Program-made: the position numbers and the translations under genes
From: Actinomycetota bacterium
Lineage (GTDB): Bacteria; Actinomycetota; Actinomycetes; UBA12327
NCBI GenBank assembly: GCA_026392555.1
Contig: JAPLBW010000080.1
Coordinates: forward strand, 1-9,097
Length of the DNA: 9,097 bases
Direction: 5' to 3'
Part shown: positions 1 to 5,370 of the stretch, piece after piece
Layout of the letters: the number at the start of each line of letters is the position of its first letter
How positions within the stretch are numbered: position 1 is the first letter of the stretch
Notes under the pieces: model-generated
Database searches by the model: none
What the model was told of the DNA's origin: nothing
The model's input: the letters and a program-made list of their open reading frames with translations, nothing else

Positions 1-1274
1 CGCTGATCGACGAGCAGGGCAATGCACGTGAGGAAGTCTCGTGGCCATGCAACGACACGAAGTACATCGTGCACTTCCCCGAGACTCGTGAGATCTGGTC
101 TTTCGGCTCCGGCTACGGTGGCAACGCTCTGCTCGGGAAGAAGTGCTTTGCCCTGCGCATTGCCTCCGCGATGGCTCGCGACGAAGGCTGGCTTGCTGAG
201 CACATGCTCATCTTGAAGCTCACCTCGCCCAAGGGCAGCGTGCGCTACATCTCCGCGGCGTTCCCATCCGCGTGCGGCAAGACGAACCTCGCAATGCTCG
301 AGCCCACGGTGCCAGGCTGGAAGGTCGAGACGGTCGGAGACGACATCGCCTGGATGCGCTTCGGTGATGACGGTCGGCTCTATGCGATCAATCCCGAGGC
401 CGGATTCTTCGGCGTTGCACCGGGCACGGGCATGAACACCAACGCCAATGCGGTGCGCAGCCTTGATGCCAACTGCATCTTCACCAATGTGGCGCTGACT
501 GACGATGGCGACATCTGGTGGGAGGGCCTCACTCCAGAGGCGCCCGCGCACCTGATCGACTGGAAGGGCCAGGACTGGGCACCAGGCTCGGACGAGCCGT
601 CAAGCCACCCCAATGCGCGCTTCGCGGCTCCTGCAAATCAGTGCCCGTCCATCGCACCGAACTGGGAGGACCCGGCAGGTGTCCCGATTGATGCCATGTT
701 GTTCGGTGGGCGCCGCGCCACGAACGTTCCCCTGGTGACCGAGTCCTTTGACTGGACCCATGGGGTGTTCGTCGGATCCACGGTCTCCAGTGAGATGACG
801 GCTGCTGCTGTCGGTGGGATGGGCCAGCTTCGACGCGACCCCTTCGCGATGCTCCCCTTCTGTGGCTACAACATGGCTGACTACTGGGGCCACTGGCTCA
901 AGGTCGGCAAGTCAACTCAGGCTGACAAGTTGCCCAAGATCTATCAGGTCAACTGGTTCCGCAAGAACGCCGAAGGCAAGTTCATCTGGCCAGGCTTTGG
1001 CGACAACAGCCGCGTCTTGGCGTGGATTATCGGTCGTTTGGACGGCGAGGTCGACGCCATCGAAACCCCCATTGGTCGTTTGCCCAAGATCGAAGACCTC
1101 AACCTTGACGGCTTGGACATCTCCGACGAAACGATCACCGAGTTGTTCAAGGTGGATGTTGCGTCATGGACGGCTGAAGCCGACCTGACCCAGGAATACT
1201 TTGAGCAGTTTGGTGAGCACACTCCCAAGGAGCTGTTCGCGCAACTAGATGGCCTGAAGCAACGCTTGTCCTAG
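1..1274 (+). CDS. pckG: Phosphoenolpyruvate carboxykinase (GTP), 5'-truncated by window edge
   Basis: This enzyme converts oxaloacetate and GTP to phosphoenolpyruvate, GDP and CO2, the entry step of gluconeogenesis, in the cytosol. The reading frame is open from base 3, so the gene starts before the window. About 423 residues are visible of a family length near 600, so the N-terminal third is missing. Seen motifs: the kinase-1a P-loop FPSACGKTN (ACGKT at 270-284), the metal-binding kinase-2 motif VGDDIAWM (from 333), the nucleotide-base segment NWFRKN (about 951-968) and the C-terminal PGFGDNSRVL (990-1019). These identify the GTP-dependent rather than the ATP-dependent family. The gene ends in TAG and is followed by a strong hairpin terminator, so it is probably the last gene of its transcript. 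The next gene converges from the other strand. Confidence 0.97.
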   Translation, partial: LIDEQGNAREEVSWPCNDTKYIVHFPETREIWSFGSGYGGNALLGKKCFALRIASAMARDEGWLAEHMLILKLTSPKGSVRYISAAFPSACGKTNLAMLEPTVPGWKVETVGDDIAWMRFGDDGRLYAINPEAGFFGVAPGTGMNTNANAVRSLDANCIFTNVALTDDGDIWWEGLTPEAPAHLIDWKGQDWAPGSDEPSSHPNARFAAPANQCPSIAPNWEDPAGVPIDAMLFGGRRATNVPLVTESFDWTHGVFVGSTVSSEMTAAAVGGMGQLRRDPFAMLPFCGYNMADYWGHWLKVGKSTQADKLPKIYQVNWFRKNAEGKFIWPGFGDNSRVLAWIIGRLDGEVDAIETPIGRLPKIEDLNLDGLDISDETITELFKVDVASWTAEADLTQEYFEQFGEHTPKELFAQLDGLKQRLS

Positions 1275-1292
1275 ACAAGTTTCCTTCCCCCT

Positions 1293-1330
1293 ACTGAGCC
1301 CGTCGAGATTCTCGGCGGGCTCAGTTATTT
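1293..1330 (+). terminator. Intrinsic terminator after pckG
   Basis: A 15-bp stem pairs 1293-1307 with 1311-1325 around a 3-nt ATT loop, followed by TTATTT. In the + strand RNA the stem is unbroken, with one U-G wobble (1303 with 1315). In the - strand RNA the same position becomes an A/C mismatch and no U-run follows. It therefore favours termination of pckG, although it lies only 12 nt past the argF stop and may also block readthrough from that side. Confidence 0.9.
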
Positions 1331-1336
1331 CCGTGC

Positions 1337-2347
1337 TTAAAGTGCTGGGGGATTAAGGGTGGCGACCATCATCGCTTTGATGGTGTGCATTCGATTCTCA
1401 GACTGATCAAAAATCACGTGCGCGTTGGCTTCAAAAACTTCGTGACTGACTTCGACTCCGTCGAGTCCAAAGGATGCATGGATTTGCTCACCAATTTCGG
1501 TGCGGCGGTCGTGATAAGCCGGAAGACAGTGCATCAGTTTGACGTCTGAATTACCGGTGCGTTCAAGTTGGCGGGCGTCCACGCGGTAGGGCTTGAGGTC
1601 GGCGATGCGCTGAGCCCACACTTCCTTGGGTTCACCCATCGACACCCAGACATCGGTTGAGACGAAATCAGCACCAGACAATCCTTCATCCAGGTCGTCA
1701 GTGATGGTGATTCGGGCCCCGGATTTTTCGGCCAATACCTGCGCGGTGGCCACGATGGATTCCTCAGGCTGCAGTGATGCAGGGGCGCACAGACGAACAT
1801 CAAGCCCGAGCAACGCGCCGGTGATCAAGGTGGAGTTACCCATGTTGTTGCGCGCATCACCGATGTAGGTGTGGGCGATCTGGTCGAGCGGCTTTCCACT
1901 GTGTTCGCGCATGGTCAACACATCCGCCAACATCTGCGTGGGATGGAAGCGGTCGGTTAAGCCATTCCAGACCGGGACCCCGGCGTAGCGGGCTAGCTCC
2001 TCAACAGATTCCTGCGACGAGCCGCGAAATTCGATGCCGTCATACATGCGCCCGAGCACCCTGGCGGTATCGGCGATTGATTCCTTGTGGCCAATTTGCG
2101 AGCCATCGGGAGAAAGGTAAGTCACGCTGGCGCCTTGATGGGCTGCGGCCACCTCGAAGGCAGCGCGCGTACGAGTCGAGGTCTTTTCAAAGATTAAGGC
2201 GATACAGCGGCCTACTAAGCGTTGCTCTTCCACTCCGGCCGCTCGGTCTGCTTTGAGGGCAGCGGCATAAGCCACCAAGGCAATGAACTCATCGCTGGTG
2301 TGGTCTTGCTCTTTGACTAAAGAACGACCTTGCCAGGTGGACAGCAC
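1337..2347 (-). CDS. argF: Ornithine carbamoyltransferase, long E. coli/ArcB-type
   Basis: This enzyme forms citrulline from ornithine and carbamoyl phosphate (arginine synthesis), or runs in reverse in the arginine deiminase pathway. Seen: the carbamoyl-phosphate loop STRTR (57-61), HPTQ (135-138), the ornithine-side DVWVSMG (232-238) and HCLPA with the active-site cysteine (273-277). At 336 residues it matches E. coli ArgF/ArgI and ArcB, including FEKTSTRTR, SQIGHKESI and GDARNNMGNS, rather than the roughly 307-residue ArgF usual in mycobacterial arginine operons. The GTG start is supported by AGAGGA at 2354-2359, 6 nt upstream; the alignment with the E. coli N-terminus also begins there. 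No argC/J/B/D/G/H or arcA/C lies within view, so an anabolic or catabolic role cannot be decided. Carbamoyltransferase identity is certain; ornithine specificity is very likely. Confidence 0.95.
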   Translation of the reverse strand: MLSTWQGRSLVKEQDHTSDEFIALVAYAAALKADRAAGVEEQRLVGRCIALIFEKTSTRTRAAFEVAAAHQGASVTYLSPDGSQIGHKESIADTARVLGRMYDGIEFRGSSQESVEELARYAGVPVWNGLTDRFHPTQMLADVLTMREHSGKPLDQIAHTYIGDARNNMGNSTLITGALLGLDVRLCAPASLQPEESIVATAQVLAEKSGARITITDDLDEGLSGADFVSTDVWVSMGEPKEVWAQRIADLKPYRVDARQLERTGNSDVKLMHCLPAYHDRRTEIGEQIHASFGLDGVEVSHEVFEANAHVIFDQSENRMHTIKAMMVATLNPPAL

Positions 2348-2353
2348 TTCTGT

Positions 2354-2359
2354 TCCTCT
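2354..2359 (-). promoter_or_regulatory. Ribosome binding site fixing the argF GTG start
   Basis: On the - strand the hexamer AGAGGA lies 6 nt before GTG at 2347. It is the clearest reason to accept a GTG start that makes the protein collinear with E. coli-type ornithine carbamoyltransferases. Confidence 0.75.
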
Positions 2360-2416
2360 CGCTTCGTACGGTGAAGGGTTAATGGTGTCACGCTCTCGTG
2401 TAAATGGGACGCCTCG

Positions 2417-2434
2417 CCGGCCTAAACAAGCCGG
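2417..2434 (-). terminator. Possible weak hairpin between deacetylase and argF
   Basis: In the - strand RNA, 2428-2434 pairs with 2417-2423 (7 bp including one U-G wobble) around a GUUU loop. The + strand version has a C/A mismatch, so the structure suits a - strand transcript leaving the deacetylase gene. No U-run follows, so this could be a weak or Rho-assisted terminator, a processing site, or chance. Confidence 0.3.
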
Positions 2435-2481
2435 GAATCACAGCGCGCGCGCAAACTCCTCGCCGTGGAACCGCGAAGTGG

Positions 2482-3231
2482 TCAAGAACAGGCCGGCAGG
2501 GTCTCGAAGCGGTAACCGCGGGCCTTGAGTGTGCGCAATATGGTCTTCAGCGCGGTGACGGTTTGGCTTCGGTTCCCGCCGCCATCGTGCATCAACACGA
2601 TGGAACCGTTGCTAGTCCCACGCAAGACGCGACGGGCAATAGTGCTGGCTCCAGGGCGTCGCCAGTCGTTGGTATCAAGACTCCAAACAACCGTCCGCAT
2701 ACCCAACGTTTGGCTGACCCGGCGAACGCGGTTGTTGAATGCACCATAGGGCGGACGTGCACATACGGGCTGACGGATTCCTTGGCGACGGATCGCACGG
2801 TTGGTGCGAGTGAACTGCGCTGAGATCTCAGTGGAACTGAGCCGAGTGAGAACGGGATGGCGCCAGGTGTGGTCCTGCACCGAGTGGCCTTCGCGCGCAA
2901 TGCGGCGCGTGGTGGCCTCCCGCGTGCGAACCTGACTACCAATCAGAAAGAACGTCGCTTTCGCGTCGTAGCTCTTCAGGACGTTAAGAACCGCGGGTGT
3001 GTAGCGCGAGGGCCCATCATCAAAGGTCAGGTAAACGACCTTGCCACTGGTCGCTTTGGGTCCGCGATAGATCGCTGGTTTAAGAACAGCCGAGGCCTGC
3101 ACTGTCTGCGTCGCGGCCCGAGCTGATGGAAGTGGTTCACTGCCGTTAGCTGCTTGACCAGCCCCAGCTATCAACGTCACCCCAGTACAGATTGCCAGGG
3201 TTGCACTGAGCCAGCGGGTGGGGGAAGCCAT
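2482..3231 (-). CDS. Secreted polysaccharide deacetylase (NodB domain, CE4)
   Basis: This is a metal-dependent deacetylase of the NodB/CE4 family, which removes acetyl groups from N-acetylated sugars such as peptidoglycan or chitin-like polymers. The first ~27 residues look like a Sec signal peptide: an arginine, a hydrophobic stretch, then GQA-AN as a likely cleavage site. The catalytic domain follows with all CE4 motifs: TFDDGP (69-74, Asp71 base and Asp72 metal ligand), HTWRH (metal ligands His121 and His125), RPPYG (159-163), a D-x-x-DW region (Asp186 to Trp190) and LMHDGG (213-218, His215). At 249 residues it is one compact domain with no cell-wall anchor visible. The substrate is unknown; the context (argF downstream, DUF3039 divergent) does not specify one. 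The start is chosen because it opens the signal peptide and has a leaderless -10 box 6 nt upstream. Confidence 0.92.
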   Translation of the reverse strand: MASPTRWLSATLAICTGVTLIAGAGQAANGSEPLPSARAATQTVQASAVLKPAIYRGPKATSGKVVYLTFDDGPSRYTPAVLNVLKSYDAKATFFLIGSQVRTREATTRRIAREGHSVQDHTWRHPVLTRLSSTEISAQFTRTNRAIRRQGIRQPVCARPPYGAFNNRVRRVSQTLGMRTVVWSLDTNDWRRPGASTIARRVLRGTSNGSIVLMHDGGGNRSQTVTALKTILRTLKARGYRFETLPACS

Positions 3232-3237
3232 TCCCCC

Positions 3238-3243
3238 AACCTA
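3238..3243 (-). promoter_or_regulatory. -10 box for leaderless transcription of the deacetylase
   Basis: On the - strand TAGGTT (TANNNT) is followed by 6 nt (GGGGGA) and then the ATG, so transcription would begin at or within a base or two of the start codon. The purine run GGGGGA abuts the ATG and is too close to serve as a normal ribosome binding site. No clear -35 is visible. Confidence 0.55.
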
Positions 3244-3329
3244 AGGCAAGCCAACCGCCCGTGGGAATCCGGTTTCCTTGCGGAGTAATGGGTTCGTTAT
3301 CTACGTCTGCCGGGTGCACTTGTGCGCTC

Positions 3330-3335
3330 TAGACT
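3330..3335 (+). promoter_or_regulatory. -10 box for leaderless transcription of the DUF3039 gene
   Basis: TAGACT (TANNNT) is followed by 7 nt and the ATG at 3343. No Shine-Dalgarno sequence is present. It shares the 111-bp divergent intergenic region with the deacetylase promoter. A -35 match is not obvious, as is common in actinobacterial promoters. Confidence 0.55.
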
Positions 3336-3342
3336 GTGAGTC

Positions 3343-3648
3343 ATGTCGATGTCTGATCCTTTTGCTCCTCCCGGTACTGACCCGCTGGCTCGCCCTGATG
3401 GTGGCTCAACCGCAGTTTTGGAAAACCCGGTCCTTGACGAAGTAGAGGCCGGTGATCATGAGCGCTTCGCCCACTATGTGGCAAAGGAAAAGATCGTAGA
3501 AAGCGCCGTCACCGGAACGCCGGTGATTGCCCTGTGCGGCAAAGTGTGGATCCCTAATCGCGATCCTGGCAAGTTTCCGGTGTGCCCGGAGTGCAAAGAG
3601 ATTTTCGAGAATCTTCCCCCTGGCGGATCTGGTGAGGACAACTCCTGA
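3343..3648 (+). CDS. DUF3039 family protein, putative metal-binding
   Basis: This is a 101-residue protein of DUF3039, an actinobacterial family with no assigned function that I know of. The first ~30 residues are Pro/Gly/Asp-rich and probably disordered. The conserved block follows: GDHERFAHYV (37-46), then ALCGKVWIPNRDP (63-75) and VCPECKEI (80-87). Cys65, Cys81 and Cys84, with His39 or His44, could form a zinc site; that is inference from residue spacing. There is no signal peptide or membrane segment, so it is probably cytosolic. ATG 3343 is chosen for the -10 box 7 nt upstream; a second in-frame ATG at 3349 is possible. The MFS gene starts 35 nt after its stop and is probably cotranscribed. 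The family assignment is confident, the role is not. Confidence 0.9.
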   Translation: MSMSDPFAPPGTDPLARPDGGSTAVLENPVLDEVEAGDHERFAHYVAKEKIVESAVTGTPVIALCGKVWIPNRDPGKFPVCPECKEIFENLPPGGSGEDNS

Positions 3649-3683
3649 GGGCAGTATTTTCCGGTTCCTTGCTGAGGCCGACA

Positions 3684-5078
3684 GTGGGCATCACCGGAGT
3701 CGTCACAGCCGCCGCGTTTGAAACCATCGCGGTGTCAACTGCCATGCCAGAAGCGGTGAAGGCCGTGAACGGACTGGGCGCTTATGCGTGGGCTTTCAAT
3801 GGCGTCGTGATTGCCACGTTGGTCGCAACGGTGGCGGGCGGTGATTACAGCGACCGCAAGGGGCCCAAGCTCCCGCTGATCGCTGGCCTCATGGTTTTCG
3901 CCGTCGGTTTGTTGGTGTGTGCGACAGCGCAAGTGATGCCGATCTTTGTCATCGGCCGGGTTCTGCAGGGTTTAGGCGGCGGGGCCGCCATCGTCGCCGT
4001 CTACGTCGTTGTAGCGCGCGGGTATGAAGCCAAGATTCGACCGCAGGTCTTCTCTGCTCTGGCAGCAGCGTGGGTGGTGCCGTCGTTGGTGGGACCCTTT
4101 ATCGCCGGCGCGATTGCGGAGTTTTGGACGTGGCGGGTGGTCTTCTTTGCGGTGGTGCCGATTGTCGTGATTGCCATGTTCTTGGTCTGGCCCTTGGTGA
4201 GTGCTGTAGAGGGACCGGGCGGCATTGGTTATGCGCAAGATAAAGACTTTGCTGATGCCGGTGCGCAGACAGCGCAATCAAGTCGCAGTGGTCGCACGCG
4301 TTGGGCTGCCTCACTTGCGGCGGGTGCCGTTTTGGTGCAGGACGGTGGCCGGCGCCTTGGTTTGATCGGTGCCGGTGAAGCGCTCATCGGATTAGTCATC
4401 GTGGGATTTGCCCTGCAACGACTGCTGCCCAAGGGTTCCTTGCGCTTGGCTCGCGGACTTCCTAGCGCTATCGGGGCACGCGGACTTTTAGCGGGGGCAT
4501 TTTTTGGTGCTCAAGCCTTTGTTCCCCTCATGCTTGTTGACCAACGAGGTTTAGGCCTCACGCTGGCGGGATTGAGTTTGACCACTTCATCGCTGGGCTG
4601 GTTTGTGGGCTCGTGGTGGCAGGGGCGTCCTGACCTGACGATTCACCGGGATCGATTGATCATTGTCGGTGCGCTGTGTGTGTTCGTTGGGATTGTGTTG
4701 ATGACCCTGACGGTGACGTTGCCCGCTCCGGCGATCATTGCCGGCCTGGCGTGGGCGATTGGTGGTTTCGGAATGGGCATCACCATTCCCGCGGTGAATG
4801 TGTGGGTGTTGGGGATGTCATCGGGGGAGGAGCAAGGAGCAAATTCAGCTGCTTTGCAACTCGGCGATGGAGCCGGAGTCTTAACCTGCACTGCATTAGC
4901 CGGTGTCATCTATGGAATCGGTACCGCGCCTGCGGGCCAGCAACAGGTGACGTTCTTGGGCATCTTTGTCACGATGACTGCGGTATGCGTTGTGGCTATC
5001 GTCGCAGCGAGTCGACTGAGCGTTGTTGCTCCTTTAGTGACGCAGGTCTCAGCGACCGAGCCAGCACGCGACGCTTAG
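3684..5078 (+). CDS. MFS transporter, probable proton-coupled exporter
   Basis: This is an integral membrane permease of the Major Facilitator Superfamily. Numbered from GTG 3684 (464 residues), it shows a first hydrophobic helix, the loop 2-3 motif A variant GGDYSDRKGPK (about 52-62), motif B-like GRVLQGLGGG (about 91-100), and motif C-like SLVGPFIAG (about 134-142), which is typical of drug/H+ antiporters. A hydrophilic loop (SAVEGPGG to RSGRTR) precedes the C-terminal helices. I estimate 12 to 14 membrane segments. No substrate can be read from the sequence. GTG 3684 is preferred because GAGG (3674-3677) lies 6 nt upstream; TTG 3669 would add five residues (MLRPT) but lacks a ribosome binding site. 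It probably forms an operon with DUF3039. No terminator is seen right after the stop; the hairpin at 5275-5301 could serve. Confidence 0.9.
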   Translation: MGITGVVTAAAFETIAVSTAMPEAVKAVNGLGAYAWAFNGVVIATLVATVAGGDYSDRKGPKLPLIAGLMVFAVGLLVCATAQVMPIFVIGRVLQGLGGGAAIVAVYVVVARGYEAKIRPQVFSALAAAWVVPSLVGPFIAGAIAEFWTWRVVFFAVVPIVVIAMFLVWPLVSAVEGPGGIGYAQDKDFADAGAQTAQSSRSGRTRWAASLAAGAVLVQDGGRRLGLIGAGEALIGLVIVGFALQRLLPKGSLRLARGLPSAIGARGLLAGAFFGAQAFVPLMLVDQRGLGLTLAGLSLTTSSLGWFVGSWWQGRPDLTIHRDRLIIVGALCVFVGIVLMTLTVTLPAPAIIAGLAWAIGGFGMGITIPAVNVWVLGMSSGEEQGANSAALQLGDGAGVLTCTALAGVIYGIGTAPAGQQQVTFLGIFVTMTAVCVVAIVAASRLSVVAPLVTQVSATEPARDA

Positions 5079-5143
5079 TTGCAAACCAGTCGCAATACCG
5101 CAGTTGAACCGCGACCGAGATCTTTTCGCTCAAGTCACCGTGC

Positions 5144-5149
5144 TACTTT
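5144..5149 (+). promoter_or_regulatory. Candidate -10 box of the metYX leader transcript
   Basis: TACTTT fits TANNNT and sits 6 nt before the GTG at 5156, the same spacing as at the other leaderless starts in this window. It would start transcription at about 5156, giving a leader of roughly 215 nt before metY. No convincing -35 is seen. Confidence 0.4.
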
Positions 5150-5155
5150 TTGCAG

Positions 5156-5263
5156 GTGCCAAAGCCCCTCATCCTCATCTCTCGACGGACCGTTGATTAC
5201 GGTCGAATGTCGAGCTGCATGTGTTGCCCTGACGGAATGGATCGATGTTGTCAACGAGCGTGA
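5156..5263 (+). CDS. Cysteine-rich leader peptide (uORF) upstream of metY
   Basis: This 35-codon ORF runs from GTG to TGA. Its last 15 codons read CMCCPDGMDRCCQRA: five cysteines and two internal methionines. Cys codons lie at 5216, 5222, 5225, 5246 and 5249. Three of five are TGT, while the visible part of pckG uses TGC for five of six. The C-terminal polycysteine, the leaderless-type start and the position before a sulfur-assimilation operon match the polycysteine leaderless sORFs known from mycobacteria as cysteine-responsive attenuators. The stop lies 12 nt before the terminator stem. Shorter versions from ATG 5207 (18 codons) or ATG 5219 (14 codons) keep most of the Cys codons. The ORF is too short for coding statistics, so chance cannot be excluded. 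Confidence 0.6.
   Translation: MPKPLILISRRTVDYGRMSSCMCCPDGMDRCCQRA
5181..5214 (+). repeat. Nested inverted repeat in the metY leader
   Basis: An outer 6-bp stem (CTCGAC 5181-5186 with GTCGAG 5209-5214) encloses an inner perfect 6-bp stem (GACCGT 5188-5193 with ACGGTC 5199-5204) around a TGATT loop. The internal loop is G on one side and GAAT on the other. It may fold in the leader RNA within the leader ORF, or the inner palindrome may be an operator for a dimeric repressor. Neither is proved. Confidence 0.55.
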
Positions 5264-5294
5264 CACATTGAGCCAGGCCGGAAGATCCCTTCCG
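5233..5294 (+). promoter_or_regulatory. Candidate antiterminator pairing
   Basis: Bases 5233-5243 (CGGAATGGATC) can pair with 5284-5294 (GATCCCTTCCG) at 10 of 11 positions, with only 5238/5289 mismatched. The 3' side is the last base of the terminator's 5' arm, its loop and most of its 3' arm, so the two folds exclude each other. The 5' side lies in leader codons between the CMCC and CC clusters. The intervening 40 nt contain a small hairpin (TGTCA 5249-5253 with TGACA 5261-5265). Confidence 0.45.
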
Positions 5295-5301
5295 GCCTTT
5301 T
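5275..5301 (+). terminator. Intrinsic terminator/attenuator before metY
   Basis: A perfect 9-bp GC-rich stem pairs 5276-5284 (GGCCGGAAG) with 5289-5297 (CTTCCGGCC) around an ATCC loop, followed by TTTT; A5275 can add a pair with T5298. It lies 12 nt after the leader ORF stop and 69 nt before metY. Being about 200 nt beyond the MFS stop, it makes better sense as a metY attenuator, though it could also end the MFS transcript. Confidence 0.88.
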
Positions 5302-5355
5302 GCATGCCCCCATTTTTATTCCCTCAGCCCCGCCCACCTAAGCCCTACCTGATCT

Positions 5356-5360
5356 AGGAG
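5356..5360 (+). promoter_or_regulatory. Ribosome binding site of metY
   Basis: AGGAG lies 10 nt before the ATG at 5371, separated by an A-rich spacer. Unlike the leaderless genes nearby, metY has a proper ribosome binding site, as expected for a gene reached through an untranslated leader. Confidence 0.75.
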
Positions 5361-5370
5361 AAAAAAGACC

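Noticed and set aside
2363..2391. sigma70-like promoter for argF (GTGACA, 17-nt spacer, TACGAA on the - strand)
   Set aside because: The transcription start it predicts would fall within the AGAGGA ribosome binding site, and the -10 match is poor.
2443..2452. Alternating GC run, five GC repeats
   Set aside because: Too short to call a functional repeat in GC-rich DNA; no partner sequence is seen.
2404..2823. 139-codon + strand ORF antisense to the deacetylase
   Set aside because: It lies opposite the conserved NodB motifs and has no recognizable domain, so it is a shadow frame.
3184..3195. Lipoprotein signal in the deacetylase (Cys15 of LAIC)
   Set aside because: The residue before Cys is Ile, not Gly/Ala/Ser, and the cysteine is in the middle of the hydrophobic core. 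An ordinary Sec signal cleaved near residue 27 fits better.
5079..5357. 92-codon + strand ORF spanning the metY leader
   Set aside because: It is in a different frame from the Cys-rich ORF, runs straight through the terminator hairpin, and has a low-complexity, Pro/Ser/Arg-rich composition with no recognizable domain.
5079..5370. SAM-I, SAM-IV, SAH or cobalamin riboswitch upstream of metY
   Set aside because: I looked for core motifs such as the SAM-family GCCGGCAACC-type junction and the cobalamin GCCACTG box and found none. The Cys-rich ORF plus terminator explains the leader better.
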